A stretch of 64,000 nucleotides of DNA, taken from NCBI GenBank assembly GCA_030345135.1, contig CP128386.1, positions 4,818,548 through 4,882,547 of the forward strand, written 5' to 3'. A model generated the notes under the pieces. That model did no database searches. It was not told the DNA's origin and was given only the letters and a program-made list of their open reading frames with translations. The DNA is from Chitinophagaceae bacterium DXS. GTDB taxonomy: Bacteria > Bacteroidota > Bacteroidia > Chitinophagales > Chitinophagaceae. Below are positions 44,917 to 52,877 of the stretch, in pieces (the first letter of the stretch is position 1; each line of letters opens with the position of its first letter). The translations under genes and the position numbers were made by a program.

Positions 44917-47655
44917 ATGAAATTTTTACGGACGATTTATTTATTGCTCATTTCAATGGGATTTGCTCTAGCATCTTTTGCAGGAACAGATAATATTGCT
45001 CCTCGCGCAAAGATCACTGCATCAACTGAAGCCGGCAGTGCGTGTGCAGCTAAAAATATCGCAGATGGCGTGATAGGTGTAGATGGAAAAGGAGAGTGGG
45101 TTTGTGAGGCTGATACAGCATATTGGGGATATATCCGCTTGCCATGGGTTCAGTTGGAATGGGATTCTGCGCAATGGGTTAACAAAGTTGTGCTGTTTGA
45201 CAGAGCTACACTGGCGCACAATGTCAAGGGGCTAAAAATGGTTTTCAGCGACGGGTCCGTTGAATGGGTAAATCAATTGCCTTCTGATGGAACGGGACTC
45301 GCAGTTGCATTTAAGGAGAGAAAAACAAAATGGATAAAGTTTGAAGTGTTTGATGGAACGGGCGGTCAGTTGGGCTTCTCCGAAATAGAAGTATATCCTT
45401 CAGCTGAACATGCCAAAGATTTTGTGTCCACGGTAGATCCATATATTGAGACAAACCGGGGACGGTATTTCTTTTTTATTACGGGCAGTCTTCCCTTTGG
45501 AATGGCCACTTCGGCACCGCTTACCAGGAATAAAAACCAGTTTGGCGGAGGGTACAATTATAATGAAAATGAGATCCTGGGTTTTGAGCAGATCCATTCA
45601 TGGATGATGTCGGGAATTGAGATCATGCCGGCCACAACTGCACAGAATCCCGCTGGCGGGCAACAGGCATGGAAGTCGCAGTTCAGGCATGATGACGAAA
45701 TTGTACAGCCAGGGTATCACCGTGTAATGCTGCAGCAGAATAAAATATGGGTGGAGCAAACAGCGACTGAAAGAGTAAATTTTTATCGTTTCAGATATAC
45801 AAAAAATACCGATGCGCGTGTCATCATCAATCTGGGCGGAATGGTTTCAAACTGCACCATGGTAGATGCAAAGGTTAATAAGATAAATGATTATGAAATA
45901 GAAGGCTCATTCGGCACAATTAAACGTCTCTGGGGTGGGCCAACAGATGTGCGCGTGTTTTTTGTGATCAGGTTCAATAAACCCTTCTCATCACTTAATG
46001 CATGGCAGGGCAGCAAAGCAGTTCAAAATGCCATTCAACAGGCGGCGGGCGATAGCCTTACGCTTGGCGCTGAATACAATATGGCTGCAGGAGAGCAACT
46101 GCAGATGAAGATTGCTGTCTCTTATACGACTACTGACAATGCCAGGAAAAACCTTGATGAAGAATGTAATCATTGGAGTTTTGATGAAGTGCGTAACAAC
46201 GCAAGAAATACCTGGAACGACTGCCTGGGAAAAATTGTAGTAAAAGGCGGCTCTGTTGCTCAACGCGTAAAATTCTATACTGATCTGTGGCATGCACTAT
46301 TAGGCCGCCAAAAGATCAATGACATCAGCGGTGATTATCCTGACAGAACAGAAGCGAAACCCGGGGGGCGTAAGGGGAACTTCACCGATGCTGTCTTCAA
46401 AATAAAAACGCTGCCCAAAGATGCCAGTGGCAAACCTAAATTCAATATGTATAATTCCGATGCGTTATGGCTCACACAATGGAACCTGAACATTTTGTGG
46501 AGCCTTGCATGGCCGGAAGTTTTGGATGATTTCTCTGCTTCCATGATCGAGTATGCAAACAATGGCTATTTGTTGCCACGCGGGCCTTGCGGTGGTGGTT
46601 ACTCTTATATAATGACGAGTAACCCCGCGGCGAATTTAATCGCGGGCACTTACATGAAAGGTTTATTAAAGAAGGTAGATCCGGATCATGCATTCGAAGT
46701 AGTAAAACGGAATCAGTTGCCGGGCGGGATGTTGGGTAGCAAAGAAGATATAGAATTCTATACATCGAAAGGATGGTGGCCCGATAACGTGGGAATAACC
46801 ATTGAAGCGGCTTTTCAGGATTGGGGTACGGCTCAAATGGCTTCAAGACTTGGTAAAAAGGATGATGTGGCATTCTTTAAAAAGCGATCTGCTAGTTGGG
46901 TAAATTGTTTTGATGCTGACAGTAAATTCTTGTTTCCCAAAAATAAGGATGGACAATTTATGCACAAGGATCCTTTGAGTGGTAACGGATGGATAGAAGC
47001 GAATGCATGGCAGGCTACGTGGGGTGTTTCACACGACATCGCCAAACTCGTTACTAAAATGGGTGGCGCTGACAGCTTCTGCAACAGGCTCAACTATGCT
47101 TTTGAGCAATCACGCGCTAAAGATTTCGTGTATGGTTATGGCAGTGGCTATGTAAGCTATGCTAATCAGCCCGGTTGCTCGAATGCGCATGTATTCAGTT
47201 ATGCAGGCAAACCCTGGCTCACACAATATTGGGTTCGCAGGGTAAAAGAACAGGCGTTTGGAGGTGTTACACCTGATTTGGGTTACGGAGGGCATGATGA
47301 GGACCAGGGACAGATGGGAGGAGTGAGTGCGTTGATGTCAATAGGTTTGTTTGACATAATGGGAGGAGAGGCGGAGAAGCCTGTGTATGAAATTACATCG
47401 CCGGTTTTTGATGAAGTATCTATTACATTGAATCAGAATTATTATAAAGGGAAGCAGTTTGTAATTAAATGTTTTAACAACAGCGAAACAAATTGCTACA
47501 TACAATCAGCTACGTTAAATGGAGCCGATCTAAAGAAGTTCTGGTTTAGCCATGATGCTTTCGCAAACGGTGGGCAATTGAATTTGTGGCTGGGTGCGAA
47601 GCCAAATAAGAAGTGGGGAACAACCGGTTTGCCGCCGGCATGTTCACAGCAATAA
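44917..47655 (+). CDS. GH92 family glycoside hydrolase (exo-alpha-mannosidase) with N-terminal F5/8C-like domain
   Basis: Calcium-dependent inverting alpha-mannosidase family. The 912-residue protein has a signal peptide (MKFLRTIYLLLISMGFALA), a discoidin/CBM32-like segment (about 25-165, ITASTEAGSACAAKNIADG, WIKFEVFDG, GFSEIEVYP), and then the GH92 domains (STVDPYIETNRGRYFFFITG, SLPFGMATSAPLTR, GFEQIHSW). The general-acid candidate is E630 in GITIEAAFQDWGTAQ, and the base region is GGHDEDQGQMGG with D794 and D796. The subfamily linkage specificity (alpha-1,2, -1,3 and others) cannot be told by eye. It suggests mannose-containing glycans, for example N-glycans or yeast mannan. Confidence 0.92.
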   Translation: MKFLRTIYLLLISMGFALASFAGTDNIAPRAKITASTEAGSACAAKNIADGVIGVDGKGEWVCEADTAYWGYIRLPWVQLEWDSAQWVNKVVLFDRATLAHNVKGLKMVFSDGSVEWVNQLPSDGTGLAVAFKERKTKWIKFEVFDGTGGQLGFSEIEVYPSAEHAKDFVSTVDPYIETNRGRYFFFITGSLPFGMATSAPLTRNKNQFGGGYNYNENEILGFEQIHSWMMSGIEIMPATTAQNPAGGQQAWKSQFRHDDEIVQPGYHRVMLQQNKIWVEQTATERVNFYRFRYTKNTDARVIINLGGMVSNCTMVDAKVNKINDYEIEGSFGTIKRLWGGPTDVRVFFVIRFNKPFSSLNAWQGSKAVQNAIQQAAGDSLTLGAEYNMAAGEQLQMKIAVSYTTTDNARKNLDEECNHWSFDEVRNNARNTWNDCLGKIVVKGGSVAQRVKFYTDLWHALLGRQKINDISGDYPDRTEAKPGGRKGNFTDAVFKIKTLPKDASGKPKFNMYNSDALWLTQWNLNILWSLAWPEVLDDFSASMIEYANNGYLLPRGPCGGGYSYIMTSNPAANLIAGTYMKGLLKKVDPDHAFEVVKRNQLPGGMLGSKEDIEFYTSKGWWPDNVGITIEAAFQDWGTAQMASRLGKKDDVAFFKKRSASWVNCFDADSKFLFPKNKDGQFMHKDPLSGNGWIEANAWQATWGVSHDIAKLVTKMGGADSFCNRLNYAFEQSRAKDFVYGYGSGYVSYANQPGCSNAHVFSYAGKPWLTQYWVRRVKEQAFGGVTPDLGYGGHDEDQGQMGGVSALMSIGLFDIMGGEAEKPVYEITSPVFDEVSITLNQNYYKGKQFVIKCFNNSETNCYIQSATLNGADLKKFWFSHDAFANGGQLNLWLGAKPNKKWGTTGLPPACSQQ

Positions 47656-47747
47656 TTGTATCAAAAATTTAGATCGGTTTTTATAAGGTTATTAAAATTT
47701 AAAATGAAGCAGTGGATGAAAAACTGCTGTTATAATTGAAGTGCTAT

Positions 47748-49073
47748 ATGAAAAAAAGTGTAAAGACAATTGTGGGGCTATTATGTTCTCTTATGTTGAT
47801 TTGTAGTTGCAAGCCTCAGAAAAAAGAAACGAAGTTGTCAGAGGCTGATATCTTGCATCAAAACCAGGATCTGTTGACCGAGGTGATCATTTACGATGTA
47901 TTTTCTCCGCCAGTTGCCAGCAGGATCTATACGTACTCATCGCTGGCCTCTTATGAAGCAATCCGCTTTGCCAAAGAAGGCAGCGCGTCAATAGCGGAAA
48001 AGCTACATGGCTTCGGAAAAATGCCTCAGCCGGAAGCCGGGAAAAAATATAATTATACGCTTGCTGCCACCAAAGCTTTCTTTACGGTAGTTCGCAATGT
48101 AAAAGTGTTCTCTGTTGATTCCCTGAAAACTTATGAAGAATCGGTCTATAATTATTTTAAGGAAAATTCAGATGACTCAACCTATCAACGATCTGTAGCA
48201 TTTGGTGAAAGTGTAGCTCAGTCAATACTGGCAAGAGCAAAAACAGATGGCTATATTGATTCCAGGGGAAAGCCTAAATATCTTGGCAGTACCGATCCCG
48301 GGAAATGGAGACCAACACCGCCTGATTATTTAGATGGAGTAGAGTGGTGCTGGAATACAATGAAGCCAATGTTGATGGATTCTGCAGCGCAATTTACTCC
48401 GCCTGGCCCGCCAACATTCAGTAAAGACACCACCAGTCAATTTTATAAGAACGCCAAAGAAGTGTATACCATAAACACAACCTTAACGGAAGAGCAAAAA
48501 ACAATTGCGCGGTACTGGGATGATAACCCGTTTGTGATAGAGCATTCAGGACATTTAATGTTTGGCAAGAAAAAGATTACTCCGGGTGGTCACTGGATGG
48601 GTATTGCAGCCATCGCGGCAAAGCAAACGAATGCGGATCCAGTGAAGATTGCAAAAGGTTATGCACTGACCGCGATTGCATTATATGATGCATTTATTGC
48701 CTGTTGGGATGAAAAATACAGGAGTAGTGTTGTAAGGCCGGTTACAGTAATTAATGAGTGGATGGATAAAACTTTTTCGCCTTTTTTACAGACACCACCT
48801 TTTCCGGAATATCCAAGTGGTCATAGTTCAATAACTGCAGCGGCGTCTACCGTCCTGGCAAGTATGTATGGAGAAAATTTCTCCTTTCAGGATACAAGTG
48901 ATCTGAGATACATCGGCATGCAGCGCCATTTTAATTCTTTCCAGGAGGCCGCTGCTGAAGCATCGATCAGCCGTGTGTATGGTGGTATTCACTATCGCAA
49001 TAGTGTAGATGATGGTGCAGCCCAGGGAAAAAAGGTAGGAGCGCTTATTGTTGATAGAATATTGAAGAAATAA
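47748..49073 (+). CDS. Vanadium-dependent haloperoxidase/PAP2 superfamily lipoprotein
   Basis: I take the ATG giving MKKSVKTIVGLL (441 residues); a TTG four codons upstream is less likely. Lipobox MLICSC (C21). The phosphate/vanadate pocket is visible: KYRSSVVRPVT, then YPSGHSS with H359, and YGGIHYRNSVDDG with H415 and R417. The long N-terminal helical half is typical of vanadium haloperoxidase-like proteins rather than small PAP2 phosphatases. It may act as a haloperoxidase or acid phosphatase. It is the last gene of the locus, 92 bp after GH92. Confidence 0.88.
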   Translation: MKKSVKTIVGLLCSLMLICSCKPQKKETKLSEADILHQNQDLLTEVIIYDVFSPPVASRIYTYSSLASYEAIRFAKEGSASIAEKLHGFGKMPQPEAGKKYNYTLAATKAFFTVVRNVKVFSVDSLKTYEESVYNYFKENSDDSTYQRSVAFGESVAQSILARAKTDGYIDSRGKPKYLGSTDPGKWRPTPPDYLDGVEWCWNTMKPMLMDSAAQFTPPGPPTFSKDTTSQFYKNAKEVYTINTTLTEEQKTIARYWDDNPFVIEHSGHLMFGKKKITPGGHWMGIAAIAAKQTNADPVKIAKGYALTAIALYDAFIACWDEKYRSSVVRPVTVINEWMDKTFSPFLQTPPFPEYPSGHSSITAAASTVLASMYGENFSFQDTSDLRYIGMQRHFNSFQEAAAEASISRVYGGIHYRNSVDDGAAQGKKVGALIVDRILKK

Positions 49074-49082
49074 ATTAATGAT

Positions 49083-49169
49083 CTCTGTGTGACTATAATT
49101 GTTCATGGTATTGGATGAATATTATGGTTACACAGAGAAATACAGGAGAAGACACGGAGTTGCACAGAG
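49083..49169. repeat. Palindromic element with second copy of the 44-nt repeat (inverted)
   Basis: Bases 49126-49169 carry the 44-nt repeat in opposite orientation to 35061. An inner inverted repeat pairs CTCTGTGTGACTATAAT (from 49083) with the stretch ending ACACAGAG at 49138. It fills the gap between convergent haloperoxidase and sulfatase genes, and in the sulfatase sense begins about 20 bp after its stop. Confidence 0.9.
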
Positions 49170-49188
49170 GGTTCCGTTTAAAATTCTA

Positions 49189-50685
49189 TTATTTATTCTT
49201 GATTGACGACAGCAGTGCCTCCAATTCTTTCACTTTTTCCGGATATTTTCCAGCAAGATTATTTTTCTCACCAATGTCTTCTTTTAAATTATACAATTGT
49301 GGAGACTTGTCGTTGCCGGTTTCAGTTCCTGTAAGGCTGTCATAGGCTGTTCCGCCTGATGGTGTGATATATTTCCAGCCCTCTTTTACAATCGATATTG
49401 AACCACCCTGTTCAATCAGTACATTTCTTCCTGTGGGCTTTTTGCCCAGCAAAGCCTGCAGATGATCTTCACTGTCTGTCGCATTTCCTGCAGGCAGCTG
49501 TATATTTAAGAGCCTGGCAAATGAAGCCACCAGGTCTACCTGGCACATCAAAGCATCTGACACCCCTGCTTTTATTGTCGACGGCCAGCTCACAATAAAT
49601 GGAAGTCTCGTTCCTCCTTCAAATGCACTGTACTTGCCGCCACGCAACGGGCCCGCCGGCATGTGTCCGTTTTGTTTTGTTACCGCCTCATCCTGGTAGC
49701 CATCGTCAAGCACCGGTCCGTTATCGCTGGTAAAGATGACAATGGTGTTTTTTGCAATGCCTGCAGCTTCCAGTTCTTTCATGATCTCACCTACTGTCCA
49801 GTCCAGTTGCAGAATCACATCCCCTCTGTATCCTAATTTGCTTTTCCCTTTAAACATGGTTGCAGGCATGCGGGGAACATGGGGTTCTGTTGTCGCGAAA
49901 TAAAGAAAGAAAGGATTCTTTTTATTTGCGTTGATCACTTCTTTCGCTTTACTCAAAAAGGTAAGAGAAACTTCTTCGTCAGTCCAGCGTGCTTTTTTAC
50001 CACCGCTCATATAGCCGATGCGGCCAATGCCATTGACGATTGTCTGGTTATGACCTTGTCCCGGTGATGACTGCATCTTCAACAACTCAGGATGATCTTT
50101 GCCTGTTGGATCATTGCCAATTGGTTTTTTATAATCCACTTCAATCGGATCCAGGCTATCCAGTGCAAGTACATCGCGGTTTTCCAGGAAGACAGTTGGT
50201 ACCCTGTCTGCCGTTGCAGGAAAGATGAATGAATAGTCAAAGCCTACATCATTTGGACCATTTTCAATTGGCTTGTTCCAGTTCTTCGCAGTTTCTTTTC
50301 CAAGGCCAAGATGCCATTTGCCTACAATAGCTGTTTTATAGCCAGCCTGGCGAAATAAAGATGGTAGCGTTGTTTTGCCCGTAGGTATGATTAGCGGTGC
50401 ATCGCCCGGAAGAATACGAATGCTTTCATCGCGCCATGGGTATTGTCCGGTGAGTAACGCATAGCGTGAGGGTGTACATGTAGCGGATGTTGCATGCGCA
50501 TCAGTAAAGCGTAAACCCTGCTGTGCAAGCTTATCGATATTGGGTGTGCTTATTTGCCTGGCGCCGTAAACGCTAAGGTCTCCATAACCCAGGTCATCCG
50601 CGCAAATCACAATAACATTGGGCTTTTGTTGTGCGGCGCATGTTGCCGCGATAAACAGCAACAGTAAAAAAGATATTTTTTTCAT
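49189..50685 (-). CDS. Sulfatase (S1, arylsulfatase-like), exported
   Basis: Hydrolyses sulfate esters, probably on a glycan, in the periplasm. The 498-residue protein has a signal peptide (MKKISFLLLLFIAATCAAQ) and the metal site DDLGYGDL at about residues 30-37. The formylglycine signature is CTPSR with C70 followed by YALLTGQYPWR, which requires an FGE-type maturase encoded elsewhere. Further blocks are VGKWHLG, FFLYFATTEPHVPR and FTSDNGP, all usual for S1 sulfatases. It faces the GH92/haloperoxidase genes and may take part in the same glycan breakdown. Confidence 0.95.
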   Translation of the reverse strand: MKKISFLLLLFIAATCAAQQKPNVIVICADDLGYGDLSVYGARQISTPNIDKLAQQGLRFTDAHATSATCTPSRYALLTGQYPWRDESIRILPGDAPLIIPTGKTTLPSLFRQAGYKTAIVGKWHLGLGKETAKNWNKPIENGPNDVGFDYSFIFPATADRVPTVFLENRDVLALDSLDPIEVDYKKPIGNDPTGKDHPELLKMQSSPGQGHNQTIVNGIGRIGYMSGGKKARWTDEEVSLTFLSKAKEVINANKKNPFFLYFATTEPHVPRMPATMFKGKSKLGYRGDVILQLDWTVGEIMKELEAAGIAKNTIVIFTSDNGPVLDDGYQDEAVTKQNGHMPAGPLRGGKYSAFEGGTRLPFIVSWPSTIKAGVSDALMCQVDLVASFARLLNIQLPAGNATDSEDHLQALLGKKPTGRNVLIEQGGSISIVKEGWKYITPSGGTAYDSLTGTETGNDKSPQLYNLKEDIGEKNNLAGKYPEKVKELEALLSSIKNK

Positions 50686-51074
50686 GCTCGAAAAGATTAT
50701 GTGACCGGTCAGATGAGATCTGCAACCGGCCAGACGGGTTTATAACGTAGCTTTTAGTTTCCCATTGTTATTACTTTCTAATGCCTTGTTGCTATGTAAA
50801 TAATTTTTATAAATTAATTTCTAAGTTATTTAATTAGCCAAGACGTAAAATTACAGCTCTAAGTAATGACTTGAGTGGAGCTGGGCAAATTGATCAATCG
50901 TTTGCATTATGTTCTCAAACAAACATTTTAAAGTCAATGCATGCTGCGATTATTGTGATATTAAAGCCGGAAATTTTGCAAGCATGCACATTTCACTATT
51001 GACGATTCACGATTCACTACTTATTATTCACTTCCAAAAATGGCCTAACTTACCGGGCATTAAATCACTTCACT
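50686..51074. other. Intergenic region between divergent genes
   Basis: A/T-rich with no gene. Near 50994-51025 there is a short run of CATTTCACTATTGACGATTC-type units related to the 7-bp array at 17145. It should hold the promoters of the sulfatase and the carboxymuconolactone decarboxylase-like gene. Confidence 0.5.
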
Positions 51075-51605
51075 ATGTTTAAAGTTCCCGGATATGATGA
51101 AGTATCTCCCGCTGCACAGGAAGTGTTCAGTCAGTTAACAAAAACGTCTGGCAAAGTGCCCAATCTCTATGCTACTATTGGTTATTCAGGCAATGCATTA
51201 AGTTCTTACATGGCTTACGTGCATGCCCAGGTAAAGAATAGTTTTCACGGAAAAGAACGGGAAGCAATTTATCTTATCGTGTCTCAGTTTAACGGATGCG
51301 AATATTGCCTGGCCTCACATACGCAAAGTGCCATGAAGTTTGGATGGAAAGAGGAAGAAACACTTCAGCTGCGGGCTGGTACTTTTCCCGATGCTAAATG
51401 GAAAATCATCTATAATGTCATACAATCTGTGATTGAAAACAGGGGAGCAGTTCAACAAGCGTTGCAGGACTTATTCTTTCAGTCAGGTTACAACGAAACT
51501 GCCTTGATCGATCTGATGGTATTGATCAACGTAATGAGCTTTACCAATTATGTTTTCAGACTAACTGCAATTCCAATAGACTTCCCAGCTGCAAAATCAC
51601 TTTGA
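51075..51605 (+). CDS. Carboxymuconolactone decarboxylase family protein (AhpD-like)
   Basis: A 176-residue cytoplasmic protein. The CMD/AhpD pattern is present: FHGKEREAIYLIVSQFNGCEYCLASHT with the redox CxxC pair C75/C78 and H82 (shown in parts: NGCEYCLASHT), preceded by GKVPNLYATIGYS and followed by helices. Such proteins act as peroxidase-linked thiol proteins or unknown decarboxylases. It is monocistronic with no obvious partners. Confidence 0.9.
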   Translation: MFKVPGYDEVSPAAQEVFSQLTKTSGKVPNLYATIGYSGNALSSYMAYVHAQVKNSFHGKEREAIYLIVSQFNGCEYCLASHTQSAMKFGWKEEETLQLRAGTFPDAKWKIIYNVIQSVIENRGAVQQALQDLFFQSGYNETALIDLMVLINVMSFTNYVFRLTAIPIDFPAAKSL

Positions 51606-51687
51606 AAGCAAATGCAAAAAAATGCATGATTATGTTTTGGAAATGAAGCGGTGACAGCAAACTGCATTTCAAAATATTTTTTTAAAA

Positions 51688-51703
51688 TCAACAAACAGCT
51701 ACA
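51688..51703 (+). repeat. 16-bp motif TCAACAAACAGCTACA (copy A)
   Basis: Fourteen of sixteen bases match the exact pair at 59599 and 59819. Preceded by AAAA and followed by AG. Confidence 0.6.
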
Positions 51704-51890
51704 AGAAAAAAGCCCGATATACCTGAGTTTTGTATCTATAAAGAATAGGCGAAATGTAGAATGCAGCAGACCTACTTTTTAGCCCTATTATGCTAGTCTT
51801 TTCATAAGCACAGTTAGATGTGAGCTCTAACAATGTTTTGGTAATACAAGCTTCGGTATTCCTGCTGAGGCTTCTTTCTTTTCTCAATTT

Positions 51891-51906
51891 TCAACAAATG
51901 TCTACA
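51891..51906 (+). repeat. 16-bp motif TCAACAAATGTCTACA (copy B)
   Basis: Fifteen of sixteen bases match the exact pair. Preceded by TTT and followed by CCG, closest to copy C in its flanks. Confidence 0.65.
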
Positions 51907-51977
51907 CCGTTGAATGCGGTTCTCCATTACCTTGTCTGACTTTTACGCAACACAATTGAATAATAAGCGATGTATAC

Positions 51978-52014
51978 CTGTGTTTTAATCCGGTTTGCCC
52001 TCTTGAAAACACAG
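51978..52014. promoter_or_regulatory. Inverted repeat CTGTGTTTT-N19-AAAACACAG
   Basis: A perfect 9-bp inverted repeat with the same half-site as 26078-26099. Its function is unknown. Confidence 0.35.
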
Positions 52015-52118
52015 AGAACCATTACGTCCGCCTGAACTGCAAAATGTAGTACTGGCTTAGGTTTTACTTGGGTTGTGTGGTTTCTGTTACGTTTTAATAC
52101 CAGTAGTCAACTACTGTA

Positions 52119-52146
52119 AAAGCCCCGGTGTAATTTCCGGGGCTTT
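52119..52146 (-). terminator. Terminator of the response-regulator gene
   Basis: AAAGCCCCGG and CCGGGGCTTT form a perfect ten-pair stem around an eight-base loop, ending 22 bp beyond the stop of the minus-strand gene and followed by TTTT on that strand. Confidence 0.85.
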
Positions 52147-52167
52147 AGTGCCGTTTGCGTAAAAAAG

Positions 52168-52797
52168 TTATATAAGCTTGTACTGTCTCGCTTTTTGAAG
52201 AAATTCGGGAAAACTTGTGATCTCAAGTTTTTGAAAAATTCTGGCCTTATGTGTCCGTATAGTTGTTGTTTCAACGTTCAGCGTGGCTGCTATCGCTTCG
52301 ATGGATTTACCGTTGGCCAGCAGTTGTGCAATACTCAGTTCTCTTTTTGAAAGCCGCTCCAAAGGAGCAATGTCATGCTCAGGCTCGTCGCTTTGTGTAA
52401 GCATGGCTTTAAACTCTTCATTCACGTATTTTTCACCTTTCCTGATAATCGCATACAGTGCGTTAGATATCTCACTGATGGGGGCCTGCTTGTTGATATA
52501 GCCCATAATACCCATTTGATACAGCCGTTTTGCAAACACTTCGGTTGGACTGGTGGAAAAGAACAGGATCTTTTGATGGGGATTCCGCTGCATGATCCAT
52601 TCCGTTAAAGCAATGCCGTCCGTATCCGGCAGTGTCAGATCCAGGATCAGCAGATCAAAGTTTTCCTTCTTGAGCATCGTCGTACATTCCTCACCGGTAC
52701 GTGCTTCAAAACACAGGACGGGTGGAAACTGCGATTGCAGTATATACAGCAGGCTTTGCCTGATGATCATATGATCATCCACCAAAAGTACCTTCAT
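52168..52797 (-). CDS. NarL/FixJ-family response regulator (paralogue 1)
   Basis: A 209-residue two-component transcription factor. The receiver domain (1-120) has the acidic pocket VDDH (D7, D8), phospho-acceptor D53 in LLILDLTLPDTDG and conserved Lys in YINKQAP. A LuxR-type helix-turn-helix follows (about 145-205, LSKRELSIAQLLANGKS, TTTIRTHKARIFQKLEI). It follows the propeller histidine kinase gene by 80 bp and is co-directional, so it is the likely cognate regulator. About half of its residues look shared with the second regulator in the cluster. Confidence 0.93.
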   Translation of the reverse strand: MKVLLVDDHMIIRQSLLYILQSQFPPVLCFEARTGEECTTMLKKENFDLLILDLTLPDTDGIALTEWIMQRNPHQKILFFSTSPTEVFAKRLYQMGIMGYINKQAPISEISNALYAIIRKGEKYVNEEFKAMLTQSDEPEHDIAPLERLSKRELSIAQLLANGKSIEAIAATLNVETTTIRTHKARIFQKLEITSFPEFLQKARQYKLI

Positions 52798-52877
52798 AGC
52801 TGATAATTAAAAACAAATTACAGTATTTATCGATCATTTTCAATACGGTCTCGCAATAGTGCACTTAGAAAATGTAG

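Larger units (their letters stand above)
51606..52167. other. Intergenic region before the response-regulator gene end
   Basis: No gene is supported; a 62-codon minus-strand frame is unconvincing. It contains two copies of a 16-bp motif (51688 and 51891), an inverted repeat of CTGTGTTTT and the terminator of the response-regulator gene. Confidence 0.5.

Noticed and set aside
51699-51887. 62-codon minus-strand frame
   Set aside because: Short, unsupported composition, overlaps the motif copies A and B region.
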